Assembly (NCBI GenBank): GCA_033439795.1
Contig: JAUTDP010000009.1
Coordinates: 806,001 to 870,000, forward strand
Direction of reading: 5' to 3'
DNA length: 64,000 nucleotides
DNA from: Sordaria brevicollis
Taxonomy: Eukaryota; Ascomycota; Sordariomycetes; Sordariales; Sordariaceae
The notes under the pieces are model-generated. The model was not told where the DNA came from and made no database searches. It was given only the letters and a program-made list of their open reading frames with translations. The position numbers and the translations under genes were made by a program. Positions 11,004-24,600 of this stretch are shown piece by piece; position 1 is the stretch's first letter; every line of letters begins with the position of its first letter.

Positions 11004-12623
11004 ATGGCAGGAGAAGCTGCGCTGGACATCGGCCAGCTTTCTGCGGAACAACAGCAGGTGTTGCAACAATATACAGATGTGACTGGGCAGGAGGTCACAG
11101 ATGCAATTCCGTTACTGGAACGATCGCAATGGAATGTTCAGGTATTTACATCTAAATTCCCCGGGGTTCTGATGTCTACCCCTACATACACGGGCTAGGA
11201 CTAATACCCGGTTCAGATAGCTATAGCAAAATTCTTTGACGGCGAAGGTCCCGACTTGGTTGCCGAAGCCCAAGCAGCACAAAACCAAGTCCCTAGGGTT
11301 GCGGGTAGGCACGAGACATTACACGAAACCGTCTGGTCGGACATCGCACACCAGCATGGATTACATCGGGCGAACCGAACACCACCAGCCCCGCGTGTGG
11401 TGCCCCCGAGGCCCGCCACGTACCAGGCCCCCTCTCTTATCTCACTATTCTTGTCGCCTTTCCGGGTGGTTCTGCGCGTCTTTGCCAGTTTGTTTCGCCT
11501 TGTACTCTACACACTGTCCTTTATCCCGCAGTCTTTGCGCCCGCGTGCTCTAACATCGTCACTGCGGAAGTCCCGGCGAAGCTTGCTTCCCAAGGAGGCG
11601 GCTGGGCGATTCCGTCGAGAGTTTGAGGAGAGTTACGGCACGCATGATCTGACATTCTTCGACGGCGGACATGCCCAAGCTTTGGATACCGCGAAGAAAG
11701 ATCTCAAGTTCTTGTTGACGATACTGATTTCACCAGAACACGACGACACGGAATCATTTATCAAGGAGACGCTTTTCGACCCTGAGGTGGTGGCCTTTAT
11801 CAACGACCCCGCGAATAACATTATCGTATGGGGAGGAAATGTCCTGGACTCTGAAGCTTACCAGGTTTCCGTGGAGTACATGTGCACCAAGTTTCCGTTT
11901 TCTTGCTTGGTATGCCTGACGCCGAAAGAGGGAAGCACGCGCATGGGGATCGTGAAGCGTATTGCGGGGCCTGTTACCTCGTCTGTCTTCATTGCTGGTC
12001 TGCGGGCAGCGATTGAAAAGTACGCCCCTGACCTCCAAAGTGTGCGTGACGAGCGGGCGGCGCAGGATATGGCCCGTAACTTGCGATCGGAACAAGATTC
12101 GGCGTATGAACGGTCGCTGGCTATTGACAGAGAGAGAGCTCGGCAACGGCGGGAGGCTGCTGCTGCCGCTGCCGAAGCAGAGAGGCGGGCACGAGAAGAG
12201 GCTGAGGCAGCGGAGCGGAGAGAAAAGCTGCGTCAGCAGTGGAGAAGGTGGCGTGCTACAACCATTGCCCCCGAGCCTGATGCCTCGATGAAGGATGCGG
12301 TTCGTCTGGCGCTTAACATGTCGCAGTCGTCCGGGAGGGGAAGAGTTACGCGGAAGTTTCCTGCTGACGCGTCACTGGAGGATGTCTACGCCTTCGTCGA
12401 ATGTTATGACTTGCTGTACCCCGAGAGCGAGGACGAGAAAGCAGAAACGGAGGAGAGCACAGAGAAGCCCAAAGATTACGAACACAAGTACGCGTTTCGG
12501 ATTGCCTCTGTGATGCCAAGGGAAGTGTTTGAGCCTACCGTGTCGGTTACTATCGCTCAAAAGATGGGCAGAGGTGGTAACCTGATTGTGGAAGATCTTG
12601 TTGATGAGGAAGAGGAGGAGTAA
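11004..12623 (+). CDS. Membrane-anchored UBA-UAS-UBX protein (FAF2/UBXD8-like, Cdc48 adaptor)
   Basis: Two exons, 11004-11141 and 11217-12623 (75-nt intron, donor GTATTT, acceptor TTCAG), giving 514 residues. Domains in order: an N-terminal UBA (LSAEQQQVLQQYTDVTG...); a hydrophobic hairpin-like segment at about 118-155 (LISLFLSPFRVVLRVF...); a thioredoxin-like UAS domain at about 190-330 (IVWGGNVLDSEAYQVS); an Ala/Glu/Arg-rich coiled coil; and a UBX domain at about 405-495 ending in an acidic tail. The intron lies inside the UBA domain. This architecture matches FAF2/UBXD8 and fission-yeast Ucp10, which sit in the ER or lipid-droplet membrane and recruit the Cdc48/p97 ATPase to ubiquitinated proteins in ER-associated degradation. 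The family is certain; orthology to a specific yeast Ubx protein is inference. Confidence 0.9.
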
Positions 12624-13980
12624 GCGATAGTCAACCCCAGGGATGGGAGCTTATGGCTTTTGGGCGAGCCTTTGTAAAGTAATCTGTATAAATGGGAGCC
12701 CAGGACCTAATTATTGTTTAGAAGGCTTGTACATTCAGTTGCAATCAGCAGGGAATATGGATATTTAATCCACTGTATTAGTCTAACATGCTCAACCCAA
12801 GCCCCGTGCACAAGGCGGTATGATGTATTCTTCTCAAGCTTATCACTTCATACCGCAACCCATTTGACATAGACGGGAATGGCAAGCCTTGATGTTTCTG
12901 GTCAACCCGGCCTCGTTGCGCACTTTTGAGGAGGATGTTCAAAACTTCAAACACTTAGTTCTGAATCATCGGCCGCCAAGATCAAAGGACCCTCCCTGTC
13001 TCCATCGCAGATGCAGCACCCATGTACTGCTACTCACTACTTGGGCAAGAGAAAGTGCTATCTTAGGTACCCGGTACCTACCCCATGTGTCCGGATCGAC
13101 AGCAGATTGACAGCTCACGCAGCTCTCTGACACGATGTCTTCATTCACACTGCCCTGGTTCTTGATCTACAAGAATTACGCACAACTGAAAGGGATACTA
13201 AGCCGGCTTTGGAGGAAGGCTACGGAGGCTATGGAAGTTCCAAGAGCTTGGTTTGACAAAGACGGAAGGCAGCAACGTCTGGCTGCCTATCACAGTACGA
13301 CGTCGGGGTTGGATTCGATTATGGTTTGACCATGTGAATGAATGCATCAAGGGCTCTTCAAAACGCCGATATGTTCCATGCATCTCTGCAGTCTAACTCG
13401 ACGGCCCAAAGCAGCCGAAAACACGTAATGACAAGCTCTGGTAAGATCGTCCACCGTACACTAGCAGAGCAACCTGTTTCAAGCTGTCCGTAGACCCTGG
13501 GCCCCTCACAGTTTCAGATAGTGCTGCGCGTTGTCATTGTAAACTTTCGGTTTCCTTTGTTGGTCCCCTGACCCTCGTTACCGCGTGGAGGCACTGCACT
13601 GTTCCTTGCCGCTTCCCTCAACTTCCCGTCTGCAGCTTTCGTCCCTCTGTCTCTGTCTCTGTTGGCCGCAACATTTCCACTTCCTCTGCCATTGTATTAC
13701 TCACCTGCCTGCCTGGCTTGGAACCAGCATTTACGTCTCTTGACGGTATATCATCAGCGAGTTCATTTTGTTCACCCTGCGCACCCACTTCCTGGCGACT
13801 CTATAAGGTTGCGACCAAGCTGACACTCTCTTGTCTCTCCGCTGCGCCTACAGTATCACGGTTACCTAGACACGAGACATACACGGCGCAACTGCAGATT
13901 GAGACACCTCTCGACTTCAACCACGCCCTAACGCATAGCTGAAGTATCGCCCGAGCCAGGGCGCGACCAGGACAAACAAG
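12624..13980. other. Intergenic region between UBX and VHS-GAT genes
   Basis: A 1.36 kb spacer on the same-strand side of both genes. It includes the UBX 3' UTR and the VHS-GAT promoter, with a CT-rich tract (TCTGTCTCTGTCTCTG) around 13645. No credible gene. Confidence 0.45.
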
Positions 13981-16168
13981 ATGAAGAACTTCAGCATGAA
14001 CAAGGTGCTGAGCAGCATCAAGAAGAAGCCAACATTTTCAACTGGTAAGCGCTGGTCAGATTGCGCCCACGGTGCTTCTACGTCTTGTGATCGCAGTCGT
14101 TTTGCGATTATGTCTCTGGCGGGAAAAGCAATCTTGGTTTTCCCCTCTGTCTTCGTGTCCAGAAGCTTATCTCCCCTTATAGCAGGAAGCGGAAGTGGAA
14201 GCGGGAATGGAATTGTTGACGACGCAACGCCGGATCCGACTGGTGATGGCCCTGAGGCAACGGCAGCCCGTTGTGTGGTAAGCTGCTCCATCACCTCACG
14301 AATTCCGCCTCGCTTTCCTGATCGCTCAAAGTACTGACTGGGTTCGCTTCAATGATAGAAACAATTCTGCATGTCCGATAGCGGTAACTCGGTACGTCTG
14401 ATTCCAATCTCGATGTCTATCTCAGTTCCAACAGCATGTCCGGGTGGGAAAAGAGAGAGGGGAGCAGTGGCCCCAGGAGCTACAGAACCAATCACTTCGG
14501 CCCCGACTGCTACATGCACACACAGAGTTCCAAATATCATGTACAAACTTCTGACATGAAATCAGGGTGATGAGGTTGCTTTCCTACCATCGATCGTCGA
14601 GGCAGCCGAGTCGTCGCCTGCTGCCGCCGCAGAATGCGCCCGCCTTATCCGGAAATACATACACCGCGATTACTGGACCAAACCATCATTGCAATACAAC
14701 GCCATCATGCTTATACGGATTCTCGCTGACAACCCTGGTGCTTCCTTCACTCGAAACCTGGATAAAAAACTTGTCGATACCACCAAGGAGCTGCTCAGGT
14801 CAGGGAAGGACGGCAATGTTCGGCAGATGCTCATGGAGACATTGGATGCCTTCGAAAACACAAAGGGCTACGATGAGAATCTGCAATTGCTTATCGAGAT
14901 GTGGAAGAAGGAGAAGGAAAAGGCATACAGAGTCTACGGTGTAAGTGTTGCCCCATCAGACTCATAAACAGGAACAGGTTACTGACAAATACACCCTCCT
15001 CTTACAGCACCGCTTCTCACCACCACCACCCCAACAATACAGTCCCTACCTATCACATCAACCGTCTTACGCAGGGGCCAACCAACCAGAATACTTCCAA
15101 CGGACTCACACCAACCCACGACTTCCCGACCCCGTCGAGCTCGCCAACCGCCTCGAAGAAGCACGCACCTCGGCCAAGCTTCTCGAGCAGGTGGTCGCCT
15201 GCACGCCACCCCAAGAGATCCTCTCCAATGACCTGATCAAGGAGTTCGCCGACCGGTGCACGAGCGCCTCGCGCAGCATCCAGGGGTACATGAACGCGAC
15301 CGGCCCGGCGCCCGACAACGACACGATGGAGAGCCTGATCGACACCAACGAGCAGCTGCAGCAGTCGCTCAACCACCACCAGCGGGCGGTGCTCAGTGCC
15401 AAGAAGCAGCTAGGCCTGGGCTCGCCCGGCTCTGAAAGTGTACAGAGCAGGCCAGGGTCGGTGGCCCCGGGAGTGAACGAGCAGAGCCGGCCCCCGGTGG
15501 CGAGCAACAGTAGAAACGAAGGCGCCGTCCAGGACTGGCTGGCAAGTAGTTCAGGAGCTGTAGTTGCAGGCGGAAGCGGAAGCGGTCAAGGCGGCAGCAG
15601 CAGCAGTAGGGGGAAGGGCAAAGCGGCAGCTACATCTTCGTCTGACGACAATAACTGGGGCGTTTTGAGCGATTACAAGTTCGAGCCCATTTCGGCGTCC
15701 GGAGCCGCAGTTGCGGCTGGTTTCTCTTCCTCCTCCGCCGCTGGTGCTGCTGCCGCCTCAGGGGCGGGGCCTTCACGATCGAACACGGGAACGCCGTATC
15801 GCGACGAGGACGACCCATTCAGGGACCCGGTCCAGCCTGATTCCTCAGCGTCATCGATGCGGAGGGTACAACCCTCGTCGACGTTGAACGCGGCGGGCAA
15901 TAATGAAGAAAGGTTGTCGTTTGAACCATATCACCCTGGGTTTGGCGGTAACAGCAGCACGAACGTCGGGAAAAGTAGCAACAACAACGAAAACTACAGC
16001 TACAACTCGTCATCGGCGTACAATTACAGAAGAGCTGGCGGAAGCGGCCCTGGGGCAGCCGGCGCCGGGAATGCGAGCACTTCGATACCAGAACCTGTAA
16101 CACCAGTCAGTGACGATGGGTTGTACGGTAGCGGAGAGGTGCATCGCTCAACCGGGGTCCAGAGATGA
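13981..16168 (+). CDS. VHS-GAT domain protein (LSB5/TOM1-like trafficking adaptor)
   Basis: Five exons: 13981-14044, 14186-14277, 14359-14391 (33 nt), 14566-14940 and 15008-16168, giving 574 residues. Frame is continuous across all joins. The acceptor of intron 1 is a TAG-CAG pair, so exon 2 may start at 14183 or 14186, differing by one codon. The start is MKNFSMNKVLSSIKKK. A VHS-type helical domain runs from about 50 to 186 (DEVAFLPSIVEAAESSP, SLQYNAIMLIRILADNPG). A GAT domain follows at about 225-320 (LPDPVELANRLEEARTSAK, IKEFADRCTSASRSI). The C-terminal 250 residues are disordered and Ser/Gly/Asn-rich. VHS-GAT proteins bind ubiquitinated cargo and, for yeast Lsb5, actin regulators, in endosomal sorting. 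Domain identity is firm; the specific ortholog is inference. Confidence 0.87.
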
Positions 16169-19100
16169 AATCGAACAATGTTAGGTCAAGCCGCTGAACA
16201 CATACCTAACGGTAGCTACCCTTTCCGCTGCCTGTCGTTATCGATAAGCTGGGCGGGATCTTTTGGAGGAAGGCTAGGACAGATTGGGAACAAGTCATAG
16301 TTCTGGGAGGAGAGTGCCAGAACGAGGGAAACGTCGTGATGAGATGGGTTAGGTTCTTATATTCAGATCTCTTCGATCAACCAATCCTCATTCAGGAGGA
16401 CTATTTTGCGCTGCCCCATCCATTACACCCCTCATGCCGCCGACCTGGGTATACCATTCTCCCTGCTTTGCTCCATCTCTCATTGATCTGGTTTCATCTA
16501 CTGCCAAGAATCGCCTGCCTATCGGGAAGCTGAGCCCAAGTTTCAGATCATCGGCCTCGATCCTCCCGGGTCTTGAACCCTGATATCTGGAAGGTGCTGA
16601 TTTGTGTCGAGTATTTGCTGGGTCCACGACAGCATGACGCCTGGAGCTGCTCCTTCTGCTGCAGGGCACCACGAAGAAATCAGCATTGGTGCCGGGACAT
16701 GTGGACGAGTTAGAAATAACCCTCGAGCATCCCAGCCCAACGTTGTTGTTCTTGCATGAACGCATCGAGTTTGTCGGTTGGGCACTCGATTAAGTTGCCG
16801 AATGGCCGAACTAGGACAAAGACCCCCTTTTCTGGGCGCATTTGTGGTACGCACGGAGGGGAAACTCGATGTCCGAATTTGATCGGTATTCACTCGTGTG
16901 GTGACACGAGCTCGCTTGTAGGCGAGAAGATGACACGATAATACGCTTGTTTGCTTTCCTTGGCTCTTTCCAGTCTCCCATATTTCTTTTTCATGAGTCG
17001 GTTGGTCGTCCTCGTCATCTTTGCCTTTTCGTTTTGCGTATTGTACTGCAGCAGATGGGGAAAGCAACACGTCACATCAAGTGGTGTCGTTGACTACTCG
17101 TCCCTTTTCATCACACGTACCTGGTCCGATTATGTACTCGAGTCTGCCGATAAAAGGAATCCGGTGATACCACAAAACCCCTAGTTTGTTTGTTAGCGCT
17201 TTAGCTTTTGATAAGTTTCTCTCTGTACCCTGTCCTTGCAAGAAGCGGTTCCTTGTATCGGTACAAAAGTAGATGGATGTTAGATGCGGCAGCGTCCAAA
17301 GCGCGGCATTCGAAGTCTCCTCGGGGTTTGGGCGTGTAGAGCTATGCGATCATCCGCCCTTCTTGCTCACAGAGTTCTTTCTCGATGTCAAGTGCATCCA
17401 GTTTCGGCACATCTCCCCTGTGGACATAACCCAAAAAACGGTAAATTCACCTATGCTTCTTGTAAATGGCTTGGTGCTCCCATGGGCGCCACTCCATATG
17501 TGGTCCTCAGGCCTTGTTCTGTCAATGTTCTTCTTGAAATGTCGTTTAGCCGCTGCAGTCATGTGCTCTGGAACGCCCGCAGACGCTGAGCATTTCGGCA
17601 ACATGCTGAACTCCAGGAGAGTCAAGAACTTGAGCGCAGACGAAGCAAGGAATAACTGAGACACTGAACACTACGTTAGAGCACAGAAGGCGGCATTTCC
17701 CTTGTCCGGTCAGCGTCGTCGGGTACACGTCCACCTGCTTCTTCCACCAGCTCTCTGAGCAAGCGGAGACAAGACCACGGAAGTGATGTGAAACTGTGAT
17801 GAAGTCCCCGAGGAGCTCTTGTCGACCAATGAATTAGCTCGGTGTGGGGGCCGGACGAAGGAGTATGGTCCAGATAATGCACTGTACTTGAGTGTCCTGG
17901 GTGTATACCTCCCGGGGGGTAATCGAATCGATCTGAGTATCCTAGCCCCGATCCCCATGAACTTGTGAGTTCTTCGAAGATCGGACGAACCACGAAAGCC
18001 TCTGCAAACGCAATAGCGTCGTGCTAGGTCAAATTGAGCGATAACCGAAGGATCGTGGCTTCGCAGTAGTCGAGGAGGTCATCTCGCCAAGGGCCGCGAT
18101 GCACGTCCTATGTCTCATGGGTCAAACAATCCGGTCCTCCTCCGCATGCTTTTTGTCGCTACGCAAGAATTCGATGTCTGGCGGGCATGGCAACACGGCA
18201 CATTTGGGCAATGTACCAAGTTATGCCTAGCAACCAGCAAAGCAACAGTTGACCCCTTGAGGTCGCGGTAGCTCGCCAGTTGTCCTTGAGCAGAACTTCC
18301 CCCGTGCTCTCACGCAGTCGAACCCATCCGCTAGGCGACACGTATGGAAGTTGACAGTTTTCGCAACACTACACGCCAACGAGATAGGTTTGTCTTGTTG
18401 TGACTGGGCTCGTAAGTCTGGAGGACCGCTTCCGAGACATGTTGGAATGCCTCAACATGCAGATTGCGAAATGCTGTGACTAGCCCCGTCCAACAGAAGT
18501 GGTCTGGTTTCGTGCTCGTAGATTTCTCGGGGTCGCTGCCATACCACCAGGTACCTGTCGCATTATCCCCATGTGGAAAGCCGCGGTACAACCCTGAGAA
18601 GGGGACCGGGGATGGTCAAAAGATGGACCTGCTCTTTTCCAAAGTTCACAAGGCGCGGCCGAAGCTGGGGAACGGGGGAATTTGGATTGGGGTCTCGTTA
18701 AATGTAAGCCTATGTGCCTATTTAAGATAAGCGGCATCGTGAGGAATTGTCAGACCGGTCGGGATTGTGGGGAGATATGAAGGTCGAGCCAACATCCGGT
18801 CAGGGTAGAACCGACAGTCTGGGTCTGGGCTTCGATGTATCGCATCCGCAGATAACAGGTCAGTAACCTGAAGTATATGTAAGAGTGAGACATATATGGT
18901 ATTGCGCCCACACTTTTGTGGTATGTCCTCATCCTCCTCCCCATCTCTCTGGCCCAGTGAAAAAGAAATGGTAGCGAGTATTAGCCGTGCCTGGTTTGAA
19001 GTGGGTCGTTGACCCGGAAGAGTCGAATGACCGAACTGATGGATTCTCGTCAAATCGAGCGTTGAAGTTGCACAGGATGTGATAGACGGAAAGGAAGAAA

Positions 19101-19958
19101 GGTAGAGAGGGACGGAGAAAGCTGATGTGACGGTCAACGAAAGGCATGCTGTCTCTCCCGAGGTGCAGTGACGTGTTGTCAGTTCTACCTTAGGTTCCAA
19201 CTTGCGGAAGTCACCTCACTCTGTCAAACACACTCAATTCCAAGTTTGTCATGGTACCTTCCCCCCCGGCCCCCTAGTCCTTCCCAATCGTCTCTAGCCG
19301 TAGTCTTCGTCCCTAACAGGCAAGCACCAGCCCTGGACCCCGACCGACCCCTTCCTTTTTTGTCAGTGTTACTCAGTGCACGGTAGCCACTGTCCGGGAC
19401 TCGCCGATCACAACTTTTTGGTGGTCCATGTCTAAATTTCATGTCACCCCAAGCCAGGGGAAGCTCCGATGTCGACCACTCGCTTGACACTCCCACCTCT
19501 CACAGCCATTTCTTTTCCGCAAACAATGTGAACACACACCCAGTTTCTTCATCACCACGGCAGTACCAGACTTGCATTTCCGTGTTCGAGTTACCCAAAT
19601 CTGCCTAATCTCTATTTGGTACCCAATTGTCCGATGAATCCCTTCTCCATACGTGGCTTGAGCTAATGACAGGGTTCAGGAAAAAGCGTTTGCATTGTCG
19701 ATTGACATCTGCTAGGAGTCGGCTTTCCCTATACCTTTTTGTCTTGTCTCCTCGGAAGCTGGCAGGATGGCTCAACGGTCCAAATGTATAATGATGGGCC
19801 ACCCCCGTCGTACATTTGATCGACTGTTGGGATAAAATCAACCAAAGGCCCTTGTCGTGGACCTCTTCACACTTCTCCCCGTCTAATGACATTATCTTCT
19901 ATATCGTGGACTACGGCTCAGAACCATTCTTCTTCATTAGTTTGAGTTACTCCTAGAA
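16169..19958. other. 3.8 kb region without a recognisable gene
   Basis: Starts with the VHS-GAT 3' UTR. The longest open frames are 175 codons (16543-17070, minus), 128 codons (17273-17659, plus) and 160 codons (18718-19200, minus). All are within the length expected by chance and none shows a domain. The final few hundred bases serve as promoter for the F-box gene. Confidence 0.4.
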
Positions 19959-21681
19959 ATGGAGGACCCATGCAACCCTTTCGCCCTGCCAGGCCATCCC
20001 AATCATACCACTGGTCAGAAGATGAACGATCTTTGCACAGAGATTCTGTTACTCGTCTTCGAAGAGGTAGGCGCCATCTCGACGCCGTCATTTTTGGGCA
20101 TGATATATACTAATACTGGTCTTGCAGCTTGATCTCCCGGATAAGCTAGCTCTCGCTCGTGTTTGCCGGAGGTTCAACGAGATTACGATGCCGATCATCT
20201 ATCATACACTTCCCTTGGAACGACTCCTTGGCGAAAAAACCGCCCAAGAGATATTGCCCGGTCGCCAGGAGAATGCATTCACTCATACTCAGCGACTTCT
20301 TATTGGAGGTGGCTTTAAACGCGACATCACACCGGACGATATCAAACGCTTCTTGTCCAATTCAAAAAAGCTCCAGTCAGTGAACTACATCTACTCACCT
20401 GGTCGTGGCGAAAAGCCTATATGCCCTTGGAAACAGATCTACGATATGGGAGTTTACTTGAGGGAGGGCAACGCCAAGCTCTACATTGACAACTTTACCC
20501 CGACGAATCCAATCGATGAAGTGTGGAAGGATAGAGGCTTTCCCCCGGTGGCCGATATCGGCAAGTCCTTGATATCCCTCAAGATGGGCCATACACACGT
20601 GCCTCGTTCCGAATCGAGTTTGCAAATCTTGAAGAAGCTTCTCCTGAGGACGCCATTACTGGAAATATTCCATTATATCGATTGCAGAGGCCCACGAGTT
20701 CCAGCACGACAGTTCAACTTCGAAGAGGGTCAACGCTTACCACCCTTCAAGGATCTCATGTTGAAGAACTATGACTGGAAGCATAACGCAGAGGAAGTCA
20801 ACTTACACTGGGATTTTTCACGAATCAGATCTCTTGCGCTTCTTATGATACCCGTCTACAAATTTCTCCAATCGGTTCCCGCATCCGAGCTAGCCCAACT
20901 TCAACACCTCCATGCCGAGGACTACAGTGAGCCCACCGAACATCTGAATCCCAAGTTAGCAACCGAAGGACTCTACGCTCTGGTGAAGAAACACATTAAG
21001 TCATTGCAGACCTTGAACATCAGTTGTATCACCCAATACTTCAATATCGATGCACTTCTGGTTCATGCCAAGTCGTTGACAAAGTTGGTCTTTCGGGACC
21101 ACAGCGTTTCCAGCAATTCGCGTCAACACTGCCCTGTCTTGAGCGCCCAAAGTCTTGGCATTCTTTCAAAGTCTCTGACTTTGCTGGAGTCACTCGAGAT
21201 AGACATGGACCATAGGACCTTTCCGGAGGCGTGTCTTCTGGCCCTCTGCCAATTTTCCCGTTTGCATACCCTCGTACTACATACGCAAACCGTCATTGAG
21301 ACCGATTCCAATCACCGCCCCGGCCAAGATCCGGATCTCACCAGGGCCTACGACTGTTTTACGATGCTTGTCAAGAAACGGCTGGGACCGACTAAATGGC
21401 AACGTGTTGTGATCAATGTGGGTGGTTGGCAAGCAAGAGACGCAAATCCTCGGGACGGAAGAGAGAACAGTGAGGCCTACACATATTATGGGACATGTGT
21501 TTCACAGCGCTGTTTTGTCCTGGAAGCATCAGCGTCTGGCGAAATGGACCGAATATACGAAGAGTTCTCACCCATTCCGTTGACTCTCTTCCATGGTAAC
21601 TTGAAGACCGGGAAAAGGCTTCCAAGCAATGTTGAGACAACGAAGGAAAAAGTTCACAAAGCAAGGGGCTCTAGTTCATGA
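19959..21681 (+). CDS. F-box-like / leucine-rich protein
   Basis: Two exons, 19959-20066 and 20128-21681, giving 553 residues. The 61-nt intron has donor GTAGGC, a clean ACTAATAC branch site and a TTGCAG acceptor. Splicing joins LCTEILLLVFEE to LDLPDKLALARVCRRF, giving an F-box-like helical motif at about residues 24-65. The remaining 480 residues contain leucine-rich, weakly repeated segments (SLTKLVFRD, LTLLESLEIDMD, SRLHTLVLH) typical of fungal F-box/LRR proteins. Such proteins act as substrate receptors of SCF ubiquitin ligases. The substrate cannot be guessed. The longest single-exon open frame would start at 20122 and miss the first half of the F-box, so 19959 is preferred. Confidence 0.8.
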
Positions 21682-24600
21682 CTCGGCACCTTGCATCTGC
21701 CTGGAAACAAAAGGCTCTCAATGCCTGGTCCTCCCCCAGTTTTCTTTGTTTTGTTTCGCTTTCCGTTCAAGGCAACCAAGGTATAGGCGAGGATGTTGAA
21801 CGTCTCAAACCTCTTTTCACAGCATATGGCTCTCATTTGTTCACGGTGGTCTTCTTTCTTCCTGCGTACGGCTTTGAAATAGAGATACTGAGATACCCGG
21901 TTCTGTACTTGGAGATCGAGTTGTTTGTCATTCGTTCTAGGTTTGAGGATGTTCTCTTCGTTTCGTCATATCAACAGTCCCTCAATCAAGTCTCAATCTT
22001 ACCATCGGTCTGAAGACCCCCTTGACTTCATTGCCCGCTGCGATTCCAATCTGTTGGCCATAGGGGATACTGTGAGTCTACATCATGACGAATCTTTGCA
22101 GAACCTAGTCGTGACTTCCATGCTCTCCATTTGCAGTATGATCTCCTCGTCGTGATAGAGCTGGGATGGCCAAAACGCGTACCCAAGCCACCACAAATCA
22201 GGAAGATCAGGGTTTTTCAAGTGAAAAGATGGGTTGTAAGATCCTAAATGGCCAAAAATGGCACTGATTTTATGCGTAGGCGTTACTGTCTCCATCGGGG
22301 ATGGAGAAGATCGTTTCAAAGGGCGCCATCGACAGGCGTTGGCATGTGACAACGGATTGCTCCGTTGCTATAACACAGGACGGTTGTCCCAATGCACAGA
22401 TTACACCGTTTTGTCAGGTCTCCAGCGCCGTCCACATACCATCCTCAAACCCGGCTGTACAGTGACCTGACCAAAGTCGTAAGCGGTTGTTAACGTACCT
22501 ACGAGGGATATTTGAACGCATGGACCTCTACCCAACCTAGACCCCATGGCAATGACGGGAAGAAGGAGCAGAATCTTCGCTCATGTGACAAGGGGCCCTG
22601 ACTCCTTCCACCTTGCGTACTAAACTAACCAGCCCACAATCGTTTCCTACCGTTCCTACCGACCTACCGAACCCAGTAAGAGATCCTCCAGTCCCACTTG
22701 ATCCTACAAGGACCCCTACCCAGCACGTACGATCTTGACATGCTGATGACCAGGGTGGGCATGGGGCTTCCGAGATATTTGTGGAATTGTTTGGTTAGGT
22801 ACATATGCGCCGTTCGGTGCGTGCCGTTACGTGTGCCCTTGCCCTACGGACTTCCGGTCTAGACAAGGGGACAAGGGGAGATGTGGGAATAGCTCCACCA
22901 CACCACCATCCACCGTTCACCGAACGGACCAGCGTTGGAAGCATGGAATGAGAAAGTGGATGTGCGCAAGGGGGCGTGGCCGGCGAATCGAAATCAAACG
23001 TTTGTTTTGACGTTGGTTCTCAGATTCCCGACTCATCTCATTGTTAATGTTGGGAGTCAGTACACTCGTTCGTTTCAGTTGTTCGTTGTTATGATCTGTG
23101 GTTCACGAAGAATCATTAGCTATGAATAACACGTAGCATCAGAGGAACAGAGGTATATGGGAGATTGTGGTAGCGGAAATAGAACGCCGAATTGCAAGGG
23201 AAGGTGGCTCGAAAACTCGGTCAGTGATTGCTGGTGACACTAATTCCATTTCCATCCATTGCGACGATTTATTTGTAGGAGAGAAAGATGAGGACAAACT
23301 CTAGCTGACAATTTCCGCAACATGCCTCAGAGTAATCGTTTACAATGTTGGGATCGCTATAAATATCGTTACCAAAATAATCGCAAGTGACCGTAGAAGA
23401 CATATGTCCTTTGGTCATTCGATGAGGTAGCTGACCTCGAAATCTTTCAGTTCCAACATCGAGACTCTCGATATTTACCTATCTGATGACTTGAGCATAA
23501 AAGCATTACCCTTGAAGCGAAAGTCTATAATAACTATTTTCAGCCGCGCATCTGGTTGTAACTTTTTCTCCAGTCATGCTGCTGTATGGTAGAATGTTTG
23601 AGTAGCACGGTCATGCGCCGTCGTCTCGCTATTATAACTTGTTACCATCCGCTTGATATCATAAAAAATGATGAGCAGACGTGTTATGATGGAGACGAAG
23701 GGACAACATCGCCTTGACTGGCATGCGTAGATAGTACTTATAAAATGGAAAGATTTATGTGAAAGAAGGTACTGTACCAGGCCGGTAATATCAAACGACG
23801 AAGCGCATGTGTACAGTCCAAGCTTGCTTGTGGACGCACGGTGCAGCCTGTAATTTTCCCGGGTTACGTGCCGTATCATGACGTTTGTTGGGAGCAACGC
23901 AAATTATGGAGATTGCGTTTTGCCATGCACACGGGCACATCCGCGTTCCCGCCCGAGGGACGGGGGGACGGGGAGGCCCAGCGTTATGTGTTGGATTCAC
24001 GCTAAGGGAACGCTTAGAGCGAACCAGCTCCGTCCCGCGTTTGTTTTTCGGTTTTTTCCTTCCCAGGGTGACGAGGCAGCGAGGGTCGTAACGAAATTTA
24101 AGTGGTTCACAACTTTTGCCAAGCGGTACCCGCCCCAGTCTCCGCTCCGTCGTCCTTTGCTACGGGGCCGATTAGATGGCGATGGCATGGAAAACGTTGT
24201 CCCCTCTTTCCGGGACGATCGCACACACCCTCCGACAGGTCCACTGGTCCAGTGACTCTTACAATTTGACCCGCCGGTTACGGAGAAGATTCGACTTTCG
24301 GTAATATACCAGTTATTTACGGTTTCATTGCATATCACTATCATGCTCAACACTTCAGGTACACAAGTACTTTATTAGCTGGCCAGTACATAGGTGAGTA
24401 CCTTTTGCACAACGGCGATAAAAGATGGGTGCTGCTCGTCACAGCTGTCATATACCGACTCTGCATTTTGGTCGAATCCCCACGAAATGAAAGATGAGTG
24501 GATTTTTCCCGACTCCATGGCTGATTAGTGGCAGGTAACGGTCGCCGACGCATCCGGCACACAGTCACAGCCACGCAAGTTCCAACGGCCTGCCATTTAC

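Noticed and set aside
16543..17070. 175-codon minus-strand open frame after the VHS-GAT gene
   Set aside because: No domain, non-coding-like composition, and length expected by chance a few times in the window.
17273..17664. Overlapping 128-codon plus and 104-codon minus frames
   Set aside because: Neither frame extends by plausible splicing and neither resembles a known family.
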